A DNA stretch of 64,000 nucleotides from Puffinus mauretanicus (Eukaryota; Chordata; Aves; Procellariiformes; Procellariidae). The notes under the pieces are model-generated. The model was given only the letters and a program-made list of their open reading frames with translations, was not told where the DNA came from and did not search any database. Location: assembly GCA_023333565.1 (NCBI GenBank), contig JAJKFH010002114.1, positions 298,555-362,554 on the forward strand, read 5' to 3'. Both the position numbers and the translations under genes were made by a program. Shown here one piece after another: positions 47,701-55,663 of this stretch (the first letter of the stretch is position 1; every line of letters begins with the position of its first letter).

Positions 47701-49976
47701 GCTAGAGACTCCGCCCCAGCAGGCCAGATGCTCCTCCCACCACCTCAGCTTGGACCACAAGCTCCGCCCTGGGTCCAGAAGCCCCGCCCTGTCCCATTGA
47801 CCCCACCCTGTCCTATTGGTCCCACCTTGGTCCATAGCCTCCACCCTGGGTCCAGAAGCCCCGCCCTGTCCCATAGGCCCCGCCCTGTCCCATTGGCCCC
47901 GCCCTGTCCCATAGCCTCCACCCTGGGTCCAGAAGCCCCGCCCTGGTCCTGCCCTGCCCCGCCCTGCCCCGCCCTGGCCCATGGTCTCCTCCCGCCCCCA
48001 GGAGATGTTCGACATCGTGCTGGACGAGAACCAGCTGGAGGAGGCCTGCGAGCACCTGGCCGAGTACCTGGAGGCCTACTGGAAGGCGACGCACCCCCCC
48101 AGCAGCAACCCCCCCAACCCGCTGCTCAACCGCACCATGGCCACGGCCGCCCTGGCCGCCAGCCCCGCGCCCGTCTCCAACCTCCAGGTACAGGTGCTCA
48201 CCTCCCTGCGCAGGAACCTGGGCCTCTGGGGACGCGGGGGCACCGAGACCACCCCCAGCCCCCCCGGACCCCTCGAGGAGCACGCGCTGTGAGACGGCAG
48301 CGGGGATGCCCCCCCTACTCCGCCCTCAGGGACACCCCTGGGATCGGGGCCACCCCCGGGAACTGCGGCTCCCCAGGAGTGGGACCATCCTTGGGATCGC
48401 CCTGCTGGGGACCTGTGGCCCCCCAGGGGTACCGCAGCCCCCAGGGGTGGGACCGACCCTGGGATCACCTCCCCTGGGGACCTGCTCCCCACCCTGGGTT
48501 TGGGGCCACCCTGGGGAACTGCAGCCCCCCAGGTTTGGGGCCACCCCTGGGATTGGGGCCACCCTGGGGAACTGCAGCCCCCCAGGTTTGGGGCCACCCC
48601 TGGGATTGGGGCCACCCTGGGGAACTGCAGGCCCCTGGGGTGGGACCATCCCTGGGATCGCCCCCCCAGGGACCTGCTCCCCGTCCCAGGTTTGGGGACA
48701 CCCCTCGGATTGGGGACACCCCTGGGATTGGGGCCACCCCTGGGGTTCTGCTCCCCTTCCAGGACTGGGGCTATCCCTAGGATCAGCCCTGGGGATTTGC
48801 TCTCCCCGGATCAGGGCCACCCCAGGGATCTGCTCCCTGCCTGGGACTGACGCCAAGCCCGGAGTCGGGGTCCCCCTGGGGATCTGTGCCCCCTCCCAGG
48901 CCTGGAGCCCCCCTGGGGATTGGGGCCCCCCAGGAACCTGCCCCCTCCAAGACCCCTGGGAATGCAGGTCCCCTCTGTGCCTCCCTGGGGCTACCGGGGT
49001 GCCAGAGCCCCCACTCCCACGCATCTCCGGAGCTCTGGGGGAGCCGCGGCGGTGGCGAGGACTTCAGGGGTGTCCTGGTGTGGGCGAGGGCCGGCTGGGA
49101 GGGGGGTGCAGAGCCCTGTCCCACCGTGGGCTTCACGGTGCTGAGCCCGGGGGGTCCGCAGCACCCACCCAGGGCATGAGGCAGAGGAGGGACGTCTGTC
49201 CTGTGTTGTCTGTCGCTAATTCTTCCAGCGAGCGGGACGCCGCTGGCGCGCCAGCCCCCGCCCCGCAGCTCTTCCCCCCCGTCACCCCCTTCCTGCCCTG
49301 GCCCTGCCCTGGCGACCCCCCCCCCAAACCGGTGCCGTTTGGCGCCGGGCTGAGACCTGCCGCCGTGGTGGCCCGGGTGAGCGGTGCGGTGCGGGCAGGC
49401 CAGGCTGGGCAGGAGCGCATGTGCCCCCCCGCCAGCCCCGTGGCTAACCCGCCCCCCACTAACCCCCCCGTCTGTCCGTCCGTCCGTCCCTCCTTGCACG
49501 GTGTGGTTGCTTCTTCTAACCAGGGTCCGTACCTAGTGCCCGGGGAGCCGCCGCGCGAGGGGGAGCACGGCCGCCTCCGGCAGGGCCCGGGCGAGGCGGG
49601 GGGCCGCGAGCAGGGCCGACCCCCCCCGCCACCCGCCCGCCCGGCCCCCCGCAGCCTGTCCCGCCAGGACACCTTCGACTCGGAGACCCCGGGCAGCCGG
49701 GATTCGGCCGGCACAGAGCCCGGCGATTCCTGCTGCATGGACATCGAGACGGACCCCGGCGAGGAGGAGCCGCCGGGTCCCCCCGGTGCCGGACCCCGCG
49801 TGCCCCCCGGCCACCAGCGCCCCGGCGCCTGGGACGAGGACGAGCCCGGGCGCGAGAGCCGGGGGCTGCGGGGCCGAGCCAAGGGCCAGGACCGCTACTG
49901 CCCCGACCCACCGGAGACCCTCGGCCTCGACCAGAGCGACGTGGAGGGCTGGGGCCAGGACGTTTACATCCGTTAG
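38743..49976 (+). CDS. CACNB1: CACNB1, voltage-gated calcium channel beta-1 subunit
   Basis: Cytoplasmic beta subunit that binds the alpha-interaction domain of CaV1/CaV2 channels and promotes surface expression and gating. Exons of the long form: 38743-38829, 40525-40611, 42272-42391, 42956-43078, 43194-43330, 43421-43497, 45243-45262 (7B) or 43808-43953 (7A), 45431-45511, 45595-45653, 46118-46227, 47076-47227, 47350-47445, 48002-48187, 49524-49976. With 7B this gives 595 aa, close to human 598. Visible parts: an SH3-domain core ([40 protein letters not shown]) and a HOOK region coded by exon 7. The guanylate-kinase-like domain ([20 protein letters not shown] to [20 protein letters not shown]) and a long variable C-terminus ending DVYIR follow. 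All borders are GT-AG. It lies downstream of RPL19, as in human 17q12. Confidence 0.97.
41011..41158 (+). promoter_or_regulatory. CACNB1: Candidate internal CACNB1 promoter and short alternative first exon
   Basis: A TATA/MEF2-like motif, gctaaatata, lies at about 41018-41027. At 41123 a strong Kozak start (gccaccatgg) opens a 12-codon exon, [12 protein letters not shown], ending at 41158 before gtgagc. Its phase-0 end would splice in frame to the exon at 42272 ([14 protein letters not shown]), replacing the first 58 residues of the long form. Other beta subunits use short alternative N-termini at this junction. Transcription is not shown by sequence alone. Confidence 0.5.
43808..43953 (+). 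CDS. CACNB1: CACNB1 alternative exon 7A (muscle-type HOOK exon)
   Basis: 146-bp exon with CAG acceptor and gtaacg donor, encoding [20 protein letters not shown] through KRIPFFRK. It matches the acidic exon of skeletal-muscle beta-1a. Phases equal those of exon 7B (both leave a remainder of two), so the two are mutually exclusive alternatives. Deep strings of polypyrimidine lie upstream. Confidence 0.9.
44155..44670. repeat. About 41-bp minisatellite between CACNB1 exons 7A and 7B
   Basis: Twelve clear copies plus one degenerate copy of a unit around gggatggatcagtccgtggc, followed by a C-run and a gtggtccat or gatctat segment. Copies fall into variant types (gtggctgc, ccatggctacatcc, ccataactgatcc). 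The type order at about 44245-44340 recurs at about 44535-44640, showing higher-order duplication. Confidence 0.93.
44985..45135. repeat. About 35-bp minisatellite upstream of CACNB1 exon 7B
   Basis: Four copies of cccctggggcagccccccgg plus gggacacacgcat. The array ends about 110 bp before exon 7B, between the two mutually exclusive exons. Confidence 0.9.
45243..45262 (+). CDS. CACNB1: CACNB1 alternative exon 7B (20-nt)
   Basis: Twenty-base exon between acgtag and gtgagt. Spliced after exon 6 it gives AKQKQKS, the same peptide as in human beta-1b. It was identified by its identity to the human short exon and by phase. Confidence 0.9.
45678..45905. repeat. About 21-bp minisatellite in CACNB1 intron after exon 9
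   Basis: Roughly ten copies of a unit near ggggacccctaaccccatgg, with Ttaa/Tcacc variants. It starts 25 bp after the donor of the exon ending at 45653. Confidence 0.9.
46600..46608 (+). other. CACNB1: Candidate 9-nt microexon in CACNB1
   Basis: ATGTCTTGG is flanked by gatacag upstream and gtatgt downstream, and preceded by about 120 bp of nearly pure polypyrimidine (46480-46595). Nine bases keep the frame. Between the exons at 46118-46227 and 47076-47227 (both phase 1) it would insert DVL, changing RSSL-AEVQ to RSSL-DVL-AEVQ in the GK-like domain. It is not a form I know from mammals. Confidence 0.4.
47452..47995. repeat. CCCGCCC-type simple and degenerate repeats in CACNB1 intron 12
   Basis: A cccgccccg run at 47452-47490 is followed by a degenerate array built from gctccgccctgggtccagaa and gccccgccctgtcccattgg. 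It fills the intron up to the exon at 48002. GC boxes (Sp1-like) occur throughout. Confidence 0.75.
48188..48292 (+). CDS. CACNB1: CACNB1 alternative short C-terminus (read-through of exon 13)
   Basis: If the donor at 48188 is not used, the frame continues as [18 protein letters not shown] to a TGA ending at 48292. Human CACNB1 has an isoform ending with the closely similar [16 protein letters not shown] stretch, so this is a conserved alternative end. No obvious poly(A) hexamer was seen before exon 14. Confidence 0.8.
   Translation, partial: VQVLTSLRRNLGLWGRGGTETTPSPPGPLEEHAL
48330..48960. repeat. Imperfect minisatellite in last CACNB1 intron
   Basis: Repeated segments of the type ctggggaactgcagcccccc, aggtttggggccacccctgg and gattggggccaccc, with a period near 50-60 bp and many variants. 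If the short isoform is made, this lies in its 3' UTR. Confidence 0.8.
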
Positions 49977-51570
49977 GGTGAGGGGGTGCAGGCAGGGGAT
50001 GGGCCCCCCCCCCAGCACTGGCTTTGGGGTGGGGGGGAGCCCCGCTGGTTGCCTTTGCGCCCCCCCTAGAGCCCGGCCAGCCATGCCATGGGGAGCCCCT
50101 GCTTTGCCCTGGGGGCTCCCCCTGCCCCACTCCTTGGTGTGGGGGGGGTCTCCCCTCCTCGCCGCAGCCCCCCAGCATCTCGCGGTGCCTCGGGCCCTCC
50201 CTGCCTGGCAGGGAGAGCAAGTGACCAAAGGGGACCCCGGGGGCTCTGCCCGCGGCCGGCGTGTCCCCGTCCCCTGGGCACGGGGTGGGGGGCCGTGCTC
50301 CCCCCCCAGGCCCTGCCTGCTGGCTGCCCACCCCCCCCCCGGGTGCCCCCGCTTCTCCATGGTGCTGTTTGCCACCCGGCTGCAGGGGGACCCCTGAGCT
50401 GGTGGTGGTAGTGGGGGGGTCCCTGCCAGCTGCCCCCCCCCCTCCAGCCAGTGCCTGCAGCCCAGCACTGCACCCCTGCAGGGCTGCGACCCACAGCACC
50501 CCCCGGACCCCCCAGCAGCTGTCGGGGGGGTGTGCATGCGTGTGTGGTGTGTGCAGGGCTTCAGGGTGCTCCGGGTGGTGGAGGGGTCCCCGCTGCCCCA
50601 GGCCGTGCCCCCCTGGGGTGCTGCCTGCCTGGGGCGGGGGGCAGTTTGCATGTGTTTGCCTTGGAGGGGCTCTGCCTGAATGGGGGGGTGGGGGCAAATC
50701 TGAGCCAGTTTGGGGGGGTCTAACACGTGCTAACAGCTGCCCAGCCCTGGCCTGCCGCAGCCGTGGCAGCACCCAGAGGGTCCCTCTGCCCTGGGGGGCC
50801 CCGCGCCGCCCCCCCTTTCCCTGGGACCGCCGGGGTGCGCCGGGCAGCGCCAGGCCCCTGCTCCCCCACAACCCCCCCTGTGCCAACCCCCCCGCCGTGC
50901 CTGTCTGCTCTCGCCCCGTCCAGCTCTGTCCGTCTGTCTGTGAGCCTGTCTGTCCGTCCCCCCCTGCCCAGCAGGGCTGCCTTTGCCCCCCCCCAGCACC
51001 CCGGGGCACTGCCTTCTCCTGCGCCCGCCCCGGAGCGTCCCTCGACCCCCCACCTCTGCAGGGGGTGACCACACCAGGGTGGGGTGGGGACACCCCACAT
51101 CCAGCCCTCACCGTGGGGCCAGGCTCGCCCCATTTAAGGGGCAGCCCCTTGTCCCCCCCCTCCCGGGGCGATGCTGGGGGTCCCCGGGGTCACTGCCTTA
51201 CCCAGACCACCAGCCTTGCCAGCCCAGGTCGGGGGGCTCGGGGGCATCCAGCTCTGCCGCTGCCAAGCTGTCTCTGCCCATTGTGTGCCTCAGTTTCCCC
51301 TTTTTTTTGGGGGGGGAACTCAGTGTCACTGCCTGCCAAGTGCTTTGAGACCCACCTGCCTCGGTGCTCGCCCCTGCGGCGGACGGGGTCCGGGCAGTGG
51401 GCCCCCCCGGCCCTCCCGCGGGCAGAGGGACGTCCCGTATTTATGTCACTCCACAAACTTTATTTAAAAACCCAACAAAGTGTATTTTATTTATTTATTC
51501 TCGTTGGTGTGTGGGGGGACTCGCCCCGCTCGCTTGGTTCTTTGTAATAAACATTTCGGTGAGACCTGCC
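49977..51570 (+). other. CACNB1: CACNB1 3' UTR
   Basis: Non-coding, C-rich stretch ending in an AT-rich block (tttattttatttatttattc) and AATAAA at 51546-51551. A MIR-type motif, gtgcctcagtttcccc, lies at about 51286-51300. The 531-codon minus-strand open frame crossing this region is compositional. Confidence 0.75.
51546..51551 (+). terminator. CACNB1: Poly(A) signal AATAAA of CACNB1
   Basis: Canonical hexamer within ttgtaataaacatttcgg, about 1.57 kb after the long-form stop. Confidence 0.8.
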
Positions 51571-51939
51571 CCGCGGCCGTGCCTGGTGGGGTCTGCGCCA
51601 GGGGGGATGCACAGGGTCCGCAGCCGCCGGGGCCAGCGCTGAGACCGGGCACAACTCGTCTCTGCAGTGACCCCCACATCTCTCTCTGGGGTGGGGCCTT
51701 CAGCGGGTGCCTGGGGAGGGGGCACTGCTGGGGCCGAGAGAGGGATGGAGCTGGGACCTGCCCGGCTCCTGTGGAGGGACGAAGACCCGAAGCAGGAGTT
51801 AGTGGGGCTCCTGCCGCCCCGCTGCCAGGGTGATGGTCGCTGGTGGCAGCCGGGCTCGGCACGGCGCTTGGCTGGGTTTATCGGCGCTCGGCCAGCTCTG
51901 GACACGCTATTTACAGGGAATAAATACAGCGCTGCCGGC

Positions 51940-53692
51940 TCAGGGCTGCCGGCACCTCCACTCGCTCTTCTCCGGCCAGTACTCGAACGCCTTCCTGCGG
52001 AGAGGACACGGGGACGTCGGTGGCACCTCGGTCCCTGCCACATTTCCACCCCCCCGCACCCAGGGCAGGACCCAGGTGTCCCCCACTCCCCCTCCCCGGC
52101 TCGGGGGTCCCCGGCAGCCCCGTACTCACTCTCGCCCGGGCGCGGTGGCCCGGCAGACCAGCCCGGCCTGGCAGGGGCAGACCTGGTTGATGCTGAAGGC
52201 CAGACCCCCGGGGGGCACGTGGCAGCTCTGGGCCAGCGCCAGCCGCCGCTGGCACACCCGCTCACCGTGCCGCCGCGCGCAGCAGCCGCCCGCGCCGCAG
52301 TCCTCGTCCTGCTGGCACCGGGCTCCTGGTGGGGCGGAAAGCAGGGTTAGGGGAGAGGGGACCCCCACCCCGTCCCCAGGCTGGGGGACAGGGATGGGGC
52401 TGGGTGCCCCCAGCACCCGTTGGCTTTGCACCATCAGGGCTGATGCTGGAGGTTGCCCCCCACCCCATCAGCATCGCATCCCCCAGCTCCCAGGGTTGAG
52501 GCTGGGGGGGCTGTCCCTTGTGTGTGTGTCCCCCGACCCCATCCCAGACCCCTGCTCACCCTCCTGCCCGTCGGGGACGGGCTCCTGGCACTTCCCGAAC
52601 ATGCAGAGGAGGCCGTGGGCGCAGTGGGTGTCGCGGCGGCAGTACTGCCCCGCGGGGCGCGTGGGCAGGCACAGCCCGAAGTGCTCGTCGCAGAAGCGCC
52701 CGTGGGCGCAGGGGCTGGCGGGGCTGCACGCCGTCACCTGCGCGGGGGGACAGCGCACGTCAGGGCAGGGGGCCCCATCCCTGACCCCATCCCCGACCCC
52801 GGGACAGGTCTGAAACAGCAGCACGGGGCAAAAACTGTCTGGTCGCACGTTAGGAAGCGAAGCAGGGCTGGGTGTGGGAGCGTTGTAGGGGGGCGAAGGC
52901 CGGGGGCAGCTCAGCAGTGCCCGGCCAGGCTGGGGCACAGCGGGGATGGGAGACCCCTCCCTGCGGGAAACCCCCCCGCAGCAGCTCCAGGGTTTTCTCT
53001 CAGGAAAAGAAAACCCGACGCGGGGTGGGGGGGCGGCCGTGGCACCGGGAGCGGCGGGGCGGGAGGCGGGGCTGCCGGAGCCCGTAAAAGTCCTGCTCCA
53101 GGTGAGGCTCGAACTCACAACCTCGGCATTGCTCCGCGTACTGCCCTATAAGTACCGCGCGCTGACCGATTGCGCCACTGGAGCGCCCGGCGCCGCCCGC
53201 CGCGCCCGCGCTCCCTCCCGGCCCCGCCGCCCGCCCCGAGCCCCGGCTGCAACCCCGGCCCCCACCCTCCTGCAACCCCAGCTCCCACCCCGGCCCCCAC
53301 CCTCCTGCAACCCCAGCTCCCACCCCGGCCCCCACCCTCCTGCAACCCCAGCTCCCACCCCTGCTCCCACCCTGCTGCAACCCCAGCTCCTGCTCCTGTA
53401 CCCACCCCTGCTCCCACCCCAGCTGCAAACCGTGCTCTCACCCTGGCTGTAAACTGAGCTCGCACCCCTGCTGCAACTGCACCCCCTCTTCTTCTCCCCC
53501 AGGAACCCCACACCCCGGAGGGGGGCACCCACCACTCACCTCCTCCAGGTTGTCCCCGGGGCCAGCACTTCTGCCCAGCGCAGCTTCATCGGGCAGGTGC
53601 TGGGGCAAGGAGTACATCCAGGCCCAGAGGTAGCCGGCGGCGGCGGGCAGGAGCGAGGCGATGAGGCAGAGGGTGGCTGGGGACATCGGCAT
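51940..53692 (-). CDS. Dickkopf-family secreted protein (DKK3-like), 193 aa
   Basis: Predicted small secreted protein with two cysteine-rich domains, of the family that modulates Wnt signalling. Four exons on the minus strand: 53540-53692, 52560-52737, 52130-52325, 51940-51994, GT-AG with matching phases, giving 193 codons plus TGA. Residues 1-20 (MPMSPATLCLIASLLPAAAG) form a signal peptide. The first CRD spans cysteines 55-101 (SPASPCAHGRFC, QYCRRDTHCAHGLLCMFGKC). It has eight cysteines rather than the family's ten. The second CRD (114-190) has all ten (RCQQDEDCGAGGCC, QVCPCQAGLVC, EWRC). Spacing such as LLCMFGKC resembles DKK3 most. It sits where human 17q12 has ARL5C, and I recall no human orthologue there. 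A second in-frame ATG two codons downstream could also start the protein. The poly(A) signal may be the GATAAA variant at about 51876-51881. Confidence 0.88.
53094..53184 (-). tRNA. tRNA-Ile (anticodon UAU), intron-containing
   Basis: The minus strand folds as a standard tRNA: acceptor GCTCCAG pairs with CTGGAGC plus discriminator A, the A box is TGGCGCAATCGGT, and the B box is GTTCGAGCC. The anticodon loop CTTATAA, with TAT at 53148-53150, is interrupted after the first A following the anticodon by an intron of about 17 nt. It closely matches human tRNA-Ile-TAT, which also carries an intron. A TTTT Pol III terminator (aaaa at 53086-53089) follows. It lies in intron 1 of the DKK-like gene on the same strand. 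Decodes AUA. Confidence 0.95.
53240..53440. repeat. About 36-bp minisatellite in DKK-like intron 1
   Basis: Copies of ctgcaaccccagctcccacc followed by ccggcccccaccctc, about five in all, degenerating toward 53440. It begins about 55 bp from the 5' end of the tRNA-Ile gene. Confidence 0.85.
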
Positions 53693-53732
53693 GCTGCTGG
53701 TGGGTGGCACTGGGTGCTCGGGCTTGGTGCGC

Positions 53733-53744
53733 TGGGTATATGTA
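53733..53744 (-). promoter_or_regulatory. TATA-like element of DKK-like gene
   Basis: The minus strand reads ctacatataccc about 45 bp upstream of the first ATG. The position fits a TATA box with a very short 5' UTR. Sequence evidence only. Confidence 0.45.
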
Positions 53745-55591
53745 GCCCACGGCCTATCTTGGCCCCTGCTGCTAAAACTGTTTGCCCACCTAATGGGAAG
53801 GAGGAGGCAATCAGGGGTTAAGGGATTTACATAATTGCCAGCCTTCCCCTCGCTGGGTGCAACAGCCCCAAAGTAAACGGCCCCCTCGGAGCAGTCTGGC
53901 TCCGGCGCCTGGTCGGCTCCAGCACCATCCCCGTCCAGTCTTGGGTGCAGCCCGGGGTGCCCTGGGTCCCTGCCAGCCCCTCGGGTCCCCCCGCGGCTCG
54001 GGGTGGCAGTGGGTGCCAGGACCCTGCCAGGCACCAAGCGGCTCCATGCAAGAGTGGGCTTTGATGCGGGCTTCGGTTCCCGGGTTTGTCCCCCCCTTTC
54101 CTGGGGCGGGGGGACGAGGGGGGAGAGAGCAGGGGACAAAAGCTGTGATCCCCAGGAAGGGCAGCGGTGGGCACATGGTTGGCATCTGACCTGTATTTTG
54201 TCCCCCCCGTGCCCCTGCCACCATCTGCCCCCACCCCCCATGCACACACAGGTCTCCCGGGGGTGACAGGCTTTGCACCTTCCCTAACGGCTTTGCAAAC
54301 GAGGTGTTTGCGTGTCCAGGCCCTTATCTCCCGGCTGAGCTGGCACCGGCGCTGGGCAAACCCGCAAATGGCTTCCCCTGAGCGGATCCCCTGGACAATG
54401 CCACCGTCGCGTCCCCAAATATGGAGGGGGGGGCTAAGCCAGGGCTGCCCCATGCTCCCCCCAACCTCTCCAATACACTTTGCAGAGCGAAGAGCCGCCC
54501 CAGGGCTGGTTCCCAGTTGCCGGACGGTGGCACGGGGGCTGCGGCAATGATCCAGGTGGGTTTTGTCCCCAGGGGTGGCTGGTGGCTCACTGGGAGCGGG
54601 GTGCACCAGGATCTCCCCTCCTTTGGGCTCCAGGGAGGAGCTGCAGGGAGGGAGATCATCCTCCCTCGGGGTTTCCCTCGCTGGGACTCTGCTGCCCGGG
54701 GCAATTCCCCCTGCCTTTATGCCTCAGTTTCCCCATCCATATAAAGGAAGGCAGTGGGGCTGATGGGTGACACAGGGACACGGGGCAGCTCAGCGAGGGC
54801 ACGCCCTCGACCAGTGACTGGAAAACCAGCGTGGTTGCTTGCACCACGGTCACCCTAAATGTCTTTTCTCCCCGTGGTCCAGGAGGTGCCGGTGCCCGGG
54901 GCAGGCTGCGGGCCAAGACGCCTGGATCCGGCCCCGCGTGCAGCCCCCGCTCGCCCTGCGCGCGTTTGCACAGCGGCTTAGGGAGCAAATATTGACCTCG
55001 CTCCTCGGGCACAATCACGGCTGCTCCCCCCATCCGTCTCCCGCTGGGTGCTCGCCCCATCGCTGCCGTCTCTGGCTAATCCCCCCCAGCACCATGGGGG
55101 CCCTGCAGAGCAGCTCTGCTCCCCCAAAGCCTTAGGGCTCCCCCAGCCCCGGCAGCTCTGGGGGGGGGCTGTGTGCTCCTGCAGCCCCCTGAGCCCTGCA
55201 GTGCGGTCCACGGCCTGGGCCCCGCTTTGCAGAAAACTCAGGGTTTGGCTCCATCCTGCTCTCTGCAGACAGGGTTTTGGGGCTGCTGGTGCCACGTCCC
55301 CCCCGACCGCTGAGGCCTGGGATGAGCGTGGGGGCCGGACCCTGCCTCTGCCCCCCACCCTCCCTCTGCGCAGGCAGGGGTGGGGGGACATGGTGCGTGT
55401 GTGCTGCATGGGGCAGGTCAGATGGGGGGAGTGTGTGTGTGCACTGCAGCTGCGTGTGCATGTGGGTGTGCACGGGTGTGCGTGAGTGTGCACGGGTGTT
55501 CGTGGGTGTGCACGGGTGTTCGTGGGTGTGGAGAGAGGCCCCGCCGTGCAGCGCTGCCGCTATCAGAGCCAGCCCGGCAGCGGCCAGCAGC
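53745..55591. other. Intergenic region upstream of DKK-like gene, before tRNA-Cys
   Basis: No coding exon recognised. It contains a perfect CArg-type SRF site, ccaaatatgg, at 54415-54424. A MIR-like tail, gcctcagtttccccatccat, is at 54721-54740. A GT-rich run of gtgtgcacgggtgttcgtgg type at about 55430-55535 could form Z-DNA. ARL5C, which lies here in human, was looked for and not found. Confidence 0.5.
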
Positions 55592-55663
55592 GGGGGTATA
55601 GCTCAGTGGTAGAGCATTTGACTGCAGATCAAGAGGTCCCCGGTTCAAATCCGGGTGCCCCCT
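55592..55663 (+). tRNA. tRNA-Cys (anticodon GCA)
   Basis: 72-bp intronless tRNA: acceptor GGGGGTA pairs with TGCCCCC plus discriminator T, the D arm is GCTCAGTGGTAGAGC, the anticodon loop is CTGCAGA, and the T arm is CCCGGTTCAAATCCGGG. Internal A and B boxes are intact. A long T-rich tract from 55664 provides a Pol III terminator. Human 17q12 also carries tRNA-Cys-GCA genes near this syntenic position. Confidence 0.97.

Noticed and set aside
49516..51111. 531-codon minus-strand open frame opposite the CACNB1 last exon and 3' UTR
   Set aside because: Shadow of the exon 14 codon pattern extended by GC-rich UTR. No domain.
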